The notes under the pieces were generated by a model. The model was not told where the DNA came from, did no database searches, and saw only the letters and a list, made by a program, of their open reading frames with translations. From the NCBI GenBank assembly GCA_029204225.1, contig MU832015.1:1-64000 (forward strand): a stretch of DNA of 64,000 nucleotides, given 5' to 3'. Of this stretch, positions 11,500 through 23,559 are shown piece by piece. Source of the DNA: Diphasiastrum complanatum (Eukaryota > Streptophyta > Lycopodiopsida > Lycopodiales > Lycopodiaceae). The stretch's first letter is position 1; each line of letters opens with the position of its first letter. The translations under genes and the position numbers were made by a program.

Positions 11500-12540
11500 A
11501 AATGATGATGATCTTGTGATGTCTTCATGTTTGATTGCTAATGATGGAGATATTGATCCTTGGTGGATTGATAGTGGAGAAAGCTCACACATGGCCTTTC
11601 ACAAAGAGTACTTTTCATTTTTGTTGGCATATGAAGGTGACAAGAGGGTTATCTACACGGCCAACGATGATGAGTGTGCAATCAAAGGGATTGGCACAAT
11701 TCCTATTTCTCTCTCTACAAATAGAAATGTTCATTTGAAGGATGTTTTCTTCATTCCATCTATTACTAAGAGTCTTCTTAGTGTGAAATGCTAAATAAGG
11801 GTCTTAAGGTGGAGTTTGATAGTGATGCATGCTTGATCAGGAAGAAGGATATGGTGATTGCAAACTTGATGCTTGTGTTGTTGCTAACCAAGTTGGATGT
11901 ATGGCAAAGGAGCAATTGTCAATGCAAGAGGTATGGCACAAGAGATTGTGGCATCTCAACTTCAAGTCATTGGAGGTAATGGCAAAGAGGCAAGTTGTGT
12001 TTGGTCTTCAAAAGTCTCTAACTAGCATGATTCATGTTTGTGAGCAATGTGCTTTATCAAAGTCACATAGATTACCTTATATAAGAGATCTACATCTAGA
12101 TCTACTAAGCCTTTCTGATTCGTGCATTCGAATATTCATGAGTTACTACAATTAGCAATGGTGGTGCTAAGATATATGTAGCATTTATCGATGATTTTAG
12201 TAGATTTTGTTGAGTGTATATACTAAAGAGCAAGAATGAGGTTTATGATGCCTTTGTCAAGTTCAAGATTGCAAGGGAGGTCCAATTGAACACCAAAATC
12301 AAGTGCTTGAGGAGTGACAATGGTGGTGTGTATATTTCTACCAAGTTCAAAGCATTTTGGGATGCAAATGGGGTCAAGAGGGAGCTCACAAGTCCAAGAA
12401 CACCACAACAAAATGGAGTGGCCGAGAAGAAGAATAGAACCTTATGTGAAGGAGACAAAGCTATCAGGTTAGGTGAAAATCTTCCTAAACCTTTTGGGGT
12501 GAGGCTTTGTTGTGTAATTATTTATGTTTACGTTTAAAAT
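11500..12540 (+). pseudogene. copia family A pol fragment: protease to integrase
   Basis: Domains in order: protease with DPWWIDSGESSHM (11,555-11,595; the usual A of DSGA is E, which may harm activity); GAG_pre-integrase (EVWHKRLWHLNFKSLEV, then CEQCALSKSHRLPY with the CX2C and His of the integrase zinc site); integrase core with KCLRSDNGGVY (second catalytic Asp) and SPRTPQQNGVAEKKNR (catalytic Glu), 12,300-12,435. At least three frameshifts break it. It ends without RT near 12,540. Confidence 0.85.
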
Positions 12541-14540
12541 CTTTATAAATTTGTATCTTAATAATTTGAACATTGTACAACATGTTAGTATAAGAATAAT
12601 GCACTCTAGCTAGCATGCACTCTAGCTAGCACGAGAGATTGAACTAGCAAATACTTTTACATATCAAATTGAAAATTTCCACAAATTTAGCTTAAAAATA
12701 CAAAATGCAATTGCCAACTATACATACATGCATGACAAATTCAAAATTAAACATATGAATAACATCAATGTTTTATGTATTATAGGAAAACGTCTAGCCC
12801 CAGGGCTTTCCTCATTTTAAGATACTTGGACCACCCTTGAGTCAAGTAGCTCAATAGGAGAAAAAGCTCAAGTGTGGAGACCTTCACTTGTACATAACGA
12901 CCGCTCAAAAGATTCAATTTGAATCAATTAATAGCACTTGCCATAATTTATCAATATCCACCCAAACTCGAGCCAAAACTAGTTAGCAAAGTTACCTTTC
13001 ATGAGAGTCCAACGTTACCAACAACAAAGCTCCTCATGATCTCTTGAAAATCCTTGTTTGAATGCTTTTGAAAATTCAAGGAAAATTTATGAGAAAAGAA
13101 AGTGATGCCATCTATTATAATGGAAATTTTTTGAAATGCACTCATTAGAGGTCCAAATGTGTATAGCCCATAAAAGATGTCATCCATAAATGGGGGATAC
13201 TTGGGAAAGGACCACCAAATCACACAAATATTTTCCATATCAAAGGACTAAAAGGTCATGAGAAAGTGCATTCCATGATAAGCAAATGCGCTCTTGTAGA
13301 AGAATGCTAGTTTATAGCAGATGAATGTGAATCCAGACACTCTTTAAGATAGTATACTAGAAATTCAATTTTATGTTTAGAAATGGATTGAATATTAGGC
13401 ATAATTTTCGGGTGCAAATGGAGTTTTGGGCACAACTAGCTTTCTAAAAATGATGATGCTGGTACAAGGAGGTTACATACACAATCTCCTAGTGCGAATT
13501 TTAGCACCAAGAAGGCTATGCCTATAGCCTATCTTAAACTCCAAAAAAAGAGAAATCTATAATAATTTTTGTCAATTCCACTTGATTGGTTGGTCGAGTT
13601 CTTTGGGTGGGTCCAGATCAGTTCCTTTGCGAACAATTGAAGCTTGGTTGCATTGGTTATCTATGAAGAATGGATGTCTTTTTGTTGTTAATATAGGGAG
13701 CCACATCAACGACAAGTTATGTGAGTAGTGACAAGGATGGGAGATTTTATATTGAGAAAAAACAAAAAGCACAAAATCAAAGTGCCATTTCACACTCATA
13801 GTGACCTCCTAAAAAAAGTATGTTGTATTGGAGGACCACATAAATGGCACAATATTGCACTTACAATAAAAAAAATGAATTGCTAAAAGAATCTTATCAA
13901 AGGAACCTTACAAATTTGTAAGATTCATGCCATCATGCTTACAAAAAATAGTAATACTAGAAGAACCTTACGTCTATTTCTAAGATCAATCTATTTTTGG
14001 GCATGTTTGCTATTTCTAGGTACTATTTCAATCGACCATTACGTCGGGGAAGGCCCTCTCTCTTGAGCCTTGTTTTGAGGGAACCTCAAATTAGAGAAGG
14101 CCCTTGAACGAGGGCCTTTCCCTATACTCAGTGGATTGGGGTGAGTGGATTGGGGTGAACCGATTTCACCAAAGAACTTGAGAGTATCCAGTTCCACTAT
14201 AAAACATATGAATACACTCTATTGTTTTATCTTGTATGTACTCATTTGTGTACCATATGGAGTCCAACTCTTGACCTCAAGTTTGACCCAAGGTACACTT
14301 TGAGACAGTTCCAACGTCAAAAACACCACTCATTGACGCAATCTCACATTCGCACTCATTGGAGGACTATTACCTTGTTTTGCCCTAACATTATTAAGCT
14401 AGTGCTTGGGAAACCTTTTAGTCGTAGTGGTAAATATACAACATTCACATTAAGGCCAAGCCATTTCCGTAGATTTTAGATCAAAGATCTTTAGATCCCA
14501 CTCTGCATTGGTCTGGATTTGAGCTACCATCTTTTCCACA
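12541..14540. other. no recognisable gene
   Basis: Two kilobases without a convincing coding frame. A 16-bp unit gcactctagctagcat is tandemly doubled near 12,601-12,631, and ggattggggtgag is doubled near 14,135-14,158. Near 14,050-14,135 the words gaaggccct and agggcctt form imperfect inverted repeats. No transposon ends could be defined. Confidence 0.45.
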
Positions 14541-14544
14541 AACC

Positions 14545-14663
14545 ACAACTCTACCCAAGTCAATATTTGGTCCGGAGATGTTACTATGCATTTGTGGGGG
14601 TTTACAACTCTACCCAGCTCAATCCTTGCTCATGAGACGTTACTATGCATTCGTCGGGGTTTC
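14545..14663 (+). repeat. 59-bp tandem duplication
   Basis: Two adjacent units (14,545-14,603 and 14,604-14,662) both read acaactctaccca...gttactatgcatt...gggg. A shorter duplication, accccttgagatggact, follows at about 14,706 and 14,747. No function is evident. Confidence 0.8.
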
Positions 14664-15090
14664 AGTTTGCACTTTATCACAGACAGCAATTAACAACCCC
14701 ACCCACCCCTTGAGATGGACTCATACAATCCTAAACTACCAGCTCAACCCCTTGAGATGGACTAGTGCACTCTTAAACATAGATAGGTGTCATATACATA
14801 TATACTCTTATACATAGATATAAGTTTTGACGATGTGTGAATTTAAAACTCATCTCTCACCAACTTATGTGCCAAAATCCATATCTGGCTCTTAGCACTT
14901 TAGATTGAAAAATCTTGCTCTTATATACTTTATGCATGTACAGTTTACGCATATGTCTAACTACCGGTTGATAATTTATGAAGTCTCTAAACCTCAAGAT
15001 CGCTTTAAGCAAACAAACAACAAACATCAATTTGAGCATTCAGATAGCTTGTGATTAATGTCAAGGTGATGTAGCTTCGACTGCATGAGG

Positions 15091-16017
15091 TTAAGTAGAA
15101 GCAGACATGTCGGTTTGCATCTGCTGTGCTATTCCTTGGCTGGCTGACTCATTTCCTGTGTTCAGCACTGAGCAGACATTCCGGATATTGCCTTCCGACC
15201 CCGTCAAAACACTGATCATGCTCATTTTGGTGAAGGAGAAGAAAAATTGTTCAAAGAACTGTGTCTGGTCCGATGAAAAATTGGTAACATAATCTTTTGT
15301 TCTGGCATCACCCAAAAGAGTGGCGTCTGAATTGAAGAGTACTTCTCCAGCTTGTATGTCGGTGAAGTACTTGTTATCGAATGTGTTGGGCGTTAAAATA
15401 TCCAGATTTGTAGGAGCGTTAACAGAAGAATTGGGACAGATTTGGAGAAGAGACTGTGCAAAGGACGGGTTGAGTGTTGGATCTATCGTCGGTTCAAGGC
15501 GGTTGTTAAATGAACTGCAGTGTGCAATCCCAAATGTGTGCCCGCCTGGAAATTACAAGCAACAAACTTTTAGATCCCTCTCACTGTTAGCTCCTGGAAG
15601 GAAAACACCGTTGCTTGTGGAGCAAAGTGTAGCTACAAAATAGACTACGAACAAAAGCTTGTGACAGACCAGAGACCAGAGCTTGACCCTTGGAAGCAGT
15701 GTTAAGCTTTACATGCAATACGTATATTCAGAAAGCTCTATTCACTAGACGTTGTGATCTAGCTATATGAAGATATGCATGTCTCTTCATGAGCTCGATG
15801 GATTGGGCGTTGCTTACGTACCTGAAAGAGCAACCAAGTCAGTCTCGTTGAGACCCTTGGAGCTGAAGGAAGCGATAAGCTGCGACGAGTTAAAGAACGG
15901 CGCAGGTAAATTCGATTCAACCGTGGCTTTGTCGGCGAAATTTAGGCTGTCACGGCGACCAGTAGGCATGGGAATAAATGGACCACCAGCCTTCAAACAA
16001 AAACGTAACAATGATGA

Positions 16018-16076
<59 letters not shown>

Positions 16077-16988
16077 CAATGACGTTTCCATAGGTAAAAA
16101 TCGGCTGAGCATCGATCGTCCAGATAGATTGATAGTTCAGTTCATGGAACTTGTGTGAGTGAGCGTGGGCAAAAAGATTTTGATGTCATGTGGGAAGAAT
16201 TCATTTCGTTTCCGTACATTCAGACTTTTCTGAGATAAAACAAAAGTTTTTTCTACATGTTTACATTCACTTGGCTACTAGATGACATTTTGAGTTGGCC
16301 AAGGCGATTTTCCAACCTCCCGAGTCCCATATTGCAAATGATGATTTTCAATTGTTGAATTTTCTAAACAAAAAGTAAGCTGCATGTAAATCAACTACCA
16401 ATTTGGGTGGGGGGAGAGAGAGAGAGAGACCAAAAACACAGCATCTCGAGCAGCAAGAGCCAAAATGTCTGCGCATGAGACAGTGCCTGGGCAAGAGGAC
16501 TCTAATCTTGCTTTGATCAGCTCGATCACATTGAAGGCAGAGCGACGCAACGTTAAGTTGGGAATCGCTATCTGTTCTCCAGCCGTGTCATTTATAAGCA
16601 CCGACCCATCGCATCCCTGCGTCCATCAAGCACCCATTGAAGTGCTAGAATCAACCATACGATCGAAGAAGCAATAGATGTAAAGAGTTGCGTCCTCTAC
16701 CTGAACAAAACAGTCATGAAAGAGGAGGCGAACAACTCCCGCTGCCTGGGAGATGTTGCAGCTCAAAAAGGATTGCATGCTTTGAGAGACAGTGAACTCG
16801 GCAGCTGGGCATGACTTGCTGTAGAATCCATAAGCTAGACCAGGAACAATGGGTGGTAAGGGATTCTGCATATCGTCACATCTGACAACGGACTGGGTCA
16901 CCGTGGATACACTTATCATGATCATTATCAGCAATGCTGTAGAGTGCACGCTGAAGGCCTCCATTGCAAGCGCTTGCCTCATCTTCAT
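15091..16988 (-). CDS. class III peroxidase, secreted, four exons
   Basis: Exons on the minus strand: 16,701-16,988; 16,431-16,616; 15,822-15,990; 15,091-15,545. All junctions are GT-AG, and the frame holds throughout, giving about 365 residues from the first Met. A later Met gives MEAFSVHST and about 357. A hydrophobic N-terminus ([13 protein letters not shown]) predicts a signal peptide. Family hallmarks are present: [29 protein letters not shown] (distal Arg and His, calcium site); [48 protein letters not shown] (proximal haem His, split by intron 3); and C-terminal [19 protein letters not shown]. The enzyme uses H2O2 to oxidise phenolics in the cell wall or vacuole. Three introns at these positions are the classic plant pattern. 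No disabling change was seen. Confidence 0.93.
16018..16073 (+). repeat. microsatellite (GT)n(GA)n in peroxidase intron 2
   Basis: About ten GT units pass directly into about seventeen GA units inside the 440-bp second intron (15,991-16,430). A shorter (GA)n stretch at 16,414-16,428 abuts the splice donor of exon 2. Confidence 0.95.
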
Positions 16989-17570
16989 CCAGGAAATCTC
17001 TACTTAATTCAAAAAAAAATCTGCTGAGAAGCTGTAGGTTGGAACTTGGAAGGAGGAAGAGAACGGTTGGATCATCTGAAGTTAAATGGAAAAATATCTG
17101 CCATTTTATGCTTTGATAGAGCTATCAGATCAGCTATCAGACAGCCTGCAACATTGTGACACGTCAAAAGTAACACCTTAAGTTTTCCTTGCAGAGGTGA
17201 GATTTGTTTACAGTATATCAACATAAGTTAATGAGGGCACTCAGAGTTAAAGAATGCTCAAAATCAAAAGGTATGATTTATTACATGAAAGTATACATTT
17301 GAGGGCTGTTGAAGGAGTCGCTTTACTAGAAAGATCTCTTTACAAGAAGACAAAGAGCTTGCTATGGTAAATCAAAAAATCAATACATGAGAAGCTTTGC
17401 ATTATGCATGGGTATGGCTGGAAATTTTTAAAGAAAAAGAATGCATTTATAAGATTAAAAAAATTTAAGAAAAAATTCAGTCTAATGTTCAAACTCATCC
17501 AAGAGTGACACTCTAGCTTTTAGCAAACCTGACAATACCTTACCACTAATGTGGCAAAGTTAAAAAAGTG
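16989..17570. other. peroxidase upstream region; nothing else seen
   Basis: This lies 5' of the peroxidase start on the minus strand. A weak TATA-like word (cataaaat on the minus strand, near 17,105-17,115) sits about 120 bp before the first ATG. No other element is supportable. Confidence 0.35.
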
Positions 17571-17574
17571 ATGT

Positions 17575-18068
17575 ACACATGCATGGGCTCCTCTTATTTT
17601 TAGCACCCTGTGCACGCGTTAGGGTGGGCCAGGTAGGGAGGTTTTTTTTTTTTTTTAAACTCCTTGCCCTGGTGCCACATGTCTGGCACCAGGGTTTATC
17701 CCATAAGCAAATCTTTGAGATAAACGAGTACATATATATAACTGAACCCACCTGCTTACTCACATGTGTGCAGGTGGGTGTGAAGCTGCCCAGTGCCACC
17801 CGCCCGGCGCCACCCACCTGGTGCTGGTGCCCCTGCCCGCCACCACCTGGGCGCTGCCTGCCCGGTGCGCCACCTAGGCTGCCCGGCCTACCTGCCTGCC
17901 CGGCGCCACCCACCTGGCGCCGGTGCCCCTGTCCGACGCCACCTGGGCGCTACCTGCCCCCTGGCGCACCCGCCACGGCGCCCGCCTGCACCTTTTTGGC
18001 CAGCCCCTGGCTAGTGCACCCTGACGCGCCAAGGTGCTACAATTATGTGGAGCCCACATGCATGTGTG
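17575..18068. mobile_element. GC-rich non-autonomous element with terminal inverted repeats
   Basis: Ends: acacatgcatgggctcc (17,575-17,591) and its near-perfect inverse ggagcccacatgcatgtgt (18,050-18,068). Inside them a second inverted block pairs gcacgcgttagggtg with caccctgacgcgc. The interior (about 17,790-18,010) is strikingly GC-rich against AT-rich flanks, and holds two units of a 96-bp repeat starting at 17,803 and 17,899 (cccggcgccacccacctgg). Near 17,667-17,694, ccctggtgcc and ggcaccaggg form a perfect 10-bp hairpin. Pro-rich or Gly-rich open frames through it look like composition artefacts. A MITE-like or fold-back DNA element is likely; no target duplication was identified. Confidence 0.65.
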
Positions 18069-18076
18069 TGAATAAT

Positions 18077-18680
18077 AGCAAGTGCATAATCATGAGTACT
18101 CGATTTTCCATATGCTTTTTGCTTTTGCTTTTGAATTTATGAGGTCTTGTCGCAAATGTTAATGTTATTTAGTTTTATAGCTAGATCATTATGTGACAAT
18201 TGATGTTTGTTTGTTTTTACTCAAAGTATGGGTATTTGACACACTTTTTGTTAAATGTTGAAGCTTGTCCTGTTTCAAGTCTTTCACATTGGTGCAAGAG
18301 GTAAGTGGTGACTTATGGCACATAATTAATTATCGCACTTGATTTTCAATATATACTAAGCAAGTGATAGTGCATACCCATGAGGTGATTTTCCATATAC
18401 TTTTTGATTTTTCTTTTGAATTTATGAGGTCTTGTGCATATGTTAAGGTTCTTCAGTTTTATAGCTAGATCATTGTGTGACAATTGATGTTTGTTTGTTT
18501 TTTTACAAAATTACTCAAGTATGGGTACTTGACACACTTTTTGTTAAAAGTTGAAGCTTGTATTGATTCAAATATTTAACACATTGGTCATGCACGAGGT
18601 AAGTGGTGACTTATTGCACATCTTAATTAACTATCACACTTGATTTTTGACATATACTAGCAAGTGAGAGTGCATAAAGA
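18077..18680 (+). repeat. tandem repeat, two units of about 282 and 300 bp
   Basis: Units start at 18,077 and 18,359, and a third begins at 18,659 but stops after about 20 bp (agcaagtg...agtgcata). Shared blocks include gaatttatgaggtcttgt, tagctagatcatt, gtgacaattgatgtttgttt and gaggtaagtggtgactta. The units differ by small indels. They lie directly beside the GC-rich inverted-repeat element. Confidence 0.9.
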
Positions 18681-19476
18681 TCCTATGCAAGAGGTACAAG
18701 AAGAGCAATGTTTCTCATTTTAAAGCATAAAATAGATAAATCATCACAAACTAGGAAATTTTTTTCTTGTTGAAATATATAGAGTTACCAATCTCATGTG
18801 ACTAAAATTTCATATAGTAAATTCTTCATTCTATATGAATGGAAAAAATAGCCAAAATTAAAGAGAATAATTTTGCAATTTATCATAATCTATAAAAGTT
18901 TGATGATAAAGTTTTTTGTTTTGAACATAAAGTATAAAAAGTTTTGAACAAGTTAAAATTTAGCCAATTAACGAAAAGACCAAACTAGTACCGATCAGCT
19001 CACTATTTTGCTCGACAAAATGGAGCATCATTTCAAAGGTTTAACACTAGAGTTGTATCAAAATGCACACAAGAATGTGCATTTCAAGCACCTTGTTCAA
19101 AAACTCATATCTCACTCAGTATCACAAATTTCATCAAATCCTTTCACAAACATGTTTTTCATATATACGAATCTATCGATTAAAAAGATGAGCCACTAAT
19201 TTTGAGCAAATTGCAAGCAAGATATGATGTGTCAATTATGTGGGGATACTAGTCAAACTTTCACATGTGGGGATACCACATATAACAATAGCAACATGCA
19301 TATCAAAACAAATTTCAATTTTGATTTCTATTGAAGTACATATGTATATTTATAGAATCTTATTTAAAGTGTTGAAATTTATTGTTTAAATCAACAAAGT
19401 TGAAGGCATAATCAAAATTAAACAACAAAAATATTAATCTAATACATGTGTCTCTATGTAGAAATATATATACATA

Positions 19477-19533
<57 letters not shown>

Positions 19534-19846
19534 CTCAATATCAAAAAGACCCTTTAACGAATGCCATGTAGGATAAAGAAAAATATCAAAATAAAAAAAA
19601 ACAATAATGCTTATTTGCTTGCCCCCACCACCCCCGAGGCCTCCCCAACTCCCAATGATCTAACCATAGTGTCTACAGTCAGAGTTAACAACTCTAAACT
19701 GTTCACAGTCTAACTTGTCAAAATTCAAAAATACATTCCATCCATTGGATCTACAATATGACCGCCATCCCCAAATTCAAATCAGGGAAAAAAGCAAAAT
19801 GCATGAATATGTATTCCCTCCATTGAAATGAAAATTTGCGCCATCT
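18681..19846. other. no gene; AT-rich with (TA)n microsatellite
   Basis: No coding signal. A TA microsatellite spans about 19,463-19,530. A short C-rich patch (gcccccaccacccccgagg) lies near 19,620. Confidence 0.6.
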
Positions 19847-20611
19847 TGTAGTCGGTTTCTTTCTTGGCCTAACTTGAATCCAAGATCTAGTCAATCTAGC
19901 ATCAAGGAGACAGAGTTAGTTGTCACGTGTGGGTCCTCCTCTCTACTATAAGAAGGGACCAACTCGAGTTGCTCCTCATGTTCATTTTCTCATTTCAATA
20001 AAGCAGATTGGTTCTCTTCATAAATGGATTGATAAATGTCCTTGTTCTTTATCACTTTTCCTCCATCTCTCATGCTTATTTGGATTTTGCTAATTGTTGG
20101 ATCTGAGTGTTATTGGGATTGTATGTTACTATACTTTTTATGAGAGAGAAAGGGAGAGAGAGAAAGAGTAAGCTATCTCTGTTGTCGATGTGTAGTGTTA
20201 AGAGATTGTAAGTGTTAAGGGATGTGTAGTGTTAAAGAGTAGGGTTAATGGATGAAGACATAGATGTGAATTCTCCATTCAATGTTGAAATCTGAACTAA
20301 ACTATCGCTCTCATGGGAACGAACCTTTTGAATCCTATTGGTCCAGTCTTGCCTCTCTTTTTATTCAAATTTAAAAAAGTGTGGAAACCATGAAAATTGG
20401 AGGGAAACCCAACTTTATTCACTAACTTGACATTTAGGCCTTGCAACATTAAAAGTCCCGCAAAAAGGCCTAAAGTCCTTTTATTAACTTTTAACTAATC
20501 AATCAAATAACTGTGTGATCATCAGGTTGGACTTACACACGCAGGGTGCCAAATCCCTCTCACTTATTAACTAGGGTTAGGGTTGCCTTGAGATCCGCAA
20601 ACCCTCCAACA
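19847..20611 (-). repeat. gypsy 3' LTR of element C, with inverted centre
   Basis: On the minus strand it begins tgttggagggtttgcgga (20,611) and ends accgactaca (19,847), matching the ends of the LTRs at 34,439-35,183 and 52,376-53,112. Its middle, 19,931-20,323, runs in the opposite direction to its own flanks. The TATA-containing segment (ctactataagaaggg) reads on the plus strand here. TG...CA termini are preserved. Confidence 0.9.
19931..20323 (+). other. inverted internal segment of the LTR
   Basis: In the other two LTRs the order is aggattcagag, gggtcctcctctctactata, ..., tcatgggaacgaa, then cgcgtgacaact. Here the flanks lie on the minus strand, but the block from gggtcctcct to gggaacgaa lies on the plus strand. 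It carries the promoter TATA region, so an LTR transcript from this copy would start in the reverse direction. Confidence 0.85.
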
Positions 20612-20689
20612 GTATCCCCCACCAAAACTGGTGGCGGTCCCACGACACCTGCAATATGCAGTTATTGGAGACTTTTACTGGCTTTACGT

Positions 20690-23523
20690 CAAATATTGAT
20701 TAAATGATGCTGCACCTTCTCCATAAAATCAAGACGTGTAGTATTAAGATCCAAATTGTGTGGCAGAAAACAATGGTGGAATCCGGCAATCCAGTTGGAG
20801 GTTGTCCATGATGTGAAGCGTGATTCCTAGGAGCCTCCCATCATTGCCGCACGAAAATATAAATGAGCAACCGATAACTGATCTCTGATTTGCTCTAAAG
20901 TCGTCGGCGTATTTGGATCGAATGCCAGAGGAGGGAGACAATCGTCCCATCTGGTTGCCACTAACGCCAACAGAGTTAGATCTTTAGCAAACATTGTCGA
21001 TTGTCGCACAGTTGGATCTGGAGAGTGGGCATACTCTCGTTGATAAGCTTGTAAGACGCGGTGAAAATCCACTGAGATGGTCTAGCTGTAAGCCTGATGG
21101 ATGATTGTCCAATTGGGCGTATGGATGGTGATCTTGTCCATAGCCAATCCCAAATCTTTCCATTTATTTCTTCGCGACATTGGCACGTAATAGAGATCTA
21201 CCCTCAATTGGCGAGGGCTGGCGACGTAACTCCTAATTGATTCCGGAGTTTTCTCAAAAATCGTGATTCTCCATGCGGGCAGATCTCCCAATGCAGGTAT
21301 TTTGTCCAACTCTTTGCCGGCCTCGATCTCGGAGGTTTTAAACTTCAGAACCCATCCACCACGTGAGGACTCATGTGGATGTTGCTTTAAGGAGGTCTGG
21401 ATCTGGTCCTCGCGCTGATGGGCCTTCTGAATAGAGGTGTTGTCCTTGATGAAGATGGACCCGCTTGTACTGCCGGTATGGTTGGCGGTTGGTCTGTTAT
21501 ATCTGGAGCTCTCCATTGGTCCATGCTCGAATCAACCCCTGTATCCATTGGTACGGCTTCTTGGCGCGGAGGGGAGAATTGCGGCATGACCGGTATGGAG
21601 ATTTGTGGTTCAGCTTCCAACACTCGAGCGGCTGCTTTTTCATAGTCGGTAATGGTCTCTTTAGCCTTTGCCAACTAGGTTGAAGTTGTTCCTTTGAACA
21701 TGTCAAAGCGGCCTTGAAATCCCTGAAGGGCCACTTTGTATGTCTCCACTTTTTTGAACAAATACGCAATCTCGATCGGTGTGACCGGATGATTTGGTAT
21801 TTGCATTTGAAGATATGCATCACGCTCAAGGGTGGTCACATCCAATTCACCTTGAAGCCGCGTGTGATCTTGTTCAGCCATCTATAATTGCCCTTTCAGC
21901 AGCTGCACCTGTTGCTTGGCATCCTGCACGGCCTTATCCACCTGATCTTGCATGGTTGTCAGGGCGTTTTGCAAGGAGCTGATGTATTCTTCCAAGCGAT
22001 CAGCTTGTTGTTGGGCCAACTTCTTTGCGGCTTCAGCCTTGTCTTCGTGTTGTTTGGAAATCTTCAACTCTCAATCCAGCTAGACAAGTTTCTAGCTGAT
22101 CAGAGTGTTTTCGGACCCCAGATCAGAGATTCTCTGCTCAATTTCCTTCTTTTTATCTAGCCGACAGCAGCAGGAGGACCTGATGGAGCTGTCCTTGGTT
22201 GGCGTGGAATAGGTGCCACTACATCTTCTTCTTCAAAATAGTCTTCCTCTTCAAACCCTTCAGGCACTGTGGCGTCGAACTGTTTTGGTGATTTTACAGC
22301 CTTGTCGACCCGAAGTGCGGCTGGACTATCTTCCGTATGAGGTTGTTGGCTGACATCTTCAACACCAACAGTAGATTTAAGGATATGTCCGAATCCTCTT
22401 CCAAGGAATTGCAGTTCAAAGGGCGCAGGGCTCTGGGGCATTTCAAAAATTTCGGTGGCCCCAAGGGGATTGAAATCATCGAACATATTCATGAACAACT
22501 GTGTGTTTGGTGACGTGGCTTCGGTGTGTGGGGGTGAGGCGGCCTGGGCAGCTATGATGGGAATGGTAGGCCCAATGGTCACAGACTGTCCTTGAATGGA
22601 AGCAAAGGTGAGGGAAGCATCAGAGGCTGGGGGCATGGGAAGTTCAGTGCAAACAGCAGCAGGGGGTGGAAACGCAGCTGACGAGGTATGCCTAGTGCAA
22701 CGTTATGACACGGTAGGCGAGTCAGGAATAACGATCTCGCTGCGTGGACGATGATGACTATGAGAACTCGAGGTCTGGTGAGATGACTCGGCTAGTGCTT
22801 CTTCGTAGACCGAAAGCACAGAATTCAGGTGGAAGACATGGATTCTATTTTCTAAGTGAGAAGTGGCTAAAAGAGAAATGAAGGGCTGACAACAAACTGC
22901 TGCTTAGTATTGGCCTTAATAGCTCGTTTGAGCTCACCAAAAATAGTCTTGAACCAATTAAACGGTTCAAGAGGGGCCTTGGCTAACTTGGTGTGGGACT
23001 CCACTATCCTATGGAGGATCTGTGATGTGATGCGGTCTTTCCTGAGGTTGCCAACCATCAGGAAGTTGTTCACTAGCTGGGCAACAACGTGGATTGAAGG
23101 CTCAGTGATGGCTTCTAGAAGCTAGCCATCATTGGTCCAGTGCAGATCATTGGTGAGGTCAATATATGGCTTGATGGTTTGTTTGGCGTGCTTATGATTG
23201 GGTGAGGCCTGCGTGCTAGATGCTGTACCTATAGCTGCAAGGGCGGCCTCAGTGATGCGCACCTTATGTGTGGCTCCCTAGAAAGTGATATAAAATCTGG
23301 ATTTATCTTCCTTCCACGTACTGAAGGCAAGAGTGATGAAATCCATATTGATGCGACCCGAAAAGGCTCTCTCATGAATACCCATTGCAGTGAGCAGCGG
23401 CTCCGCAAGGGTCATCCACTACATGACCATGCTTGTGCTAGGAAGAATCATGATGTCCGTTGCAGATGGGACATCACGATGGAGAGTATAGCATGGAGAC
23501 TAGGAAGTATCAGTAGAAGACAT
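20690..23523 (-). pseudogene. gypsy C extra ORF after integrase, function unknown
   Basis: About 944 codons from MSSTDTS (ATG at 23,523) to a stop at 20,690, interrupted by a few stops and frame changes (for example CAG to TAG near codon 8). The N-terminal part includes YIDLTNDLHWTNDG and FLMVGNLRKDRITSQILH. A Ser/Pro/acid-rich middle follows (EEEDYFEEEDVVAPIPRQPR). A strong coiled coil lies at about 22,070-21,680 (KISKQHEDKAEAAKKLAQQQ). The C-terminal domain has SRRNKWKDLGLAMDKITIHT and WDDCLPPLAFDPN. The C-terminal part recurs at 33,611-34,375 and the N-terminal part at 59,780-60,253, so it is a stable part of the family. No envelope signature, signal peptide or known fold was recognised. 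Confidence 0.75.
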
Positions 23524-23559
23524 GATGATCAGAAAAGAAATATAAAACGCGTAAAAGTG

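Noticed and set aside
17560-18142. Pro-rich (plus) and Gly-rich (minus) frames of over 100 codons
   Set aside because: They follow from the GC-rich 96-bp repeat inside an inverted-repeat element; no start context, domain or splice support.
21418-22160. Plus-strand frames over the gypsy C extra ORF
   Set aside because: The minus strand has a homologue at 33,611-34,375 and 59,780-60,253 in the coding sense; the plus-strand frames are shadows.
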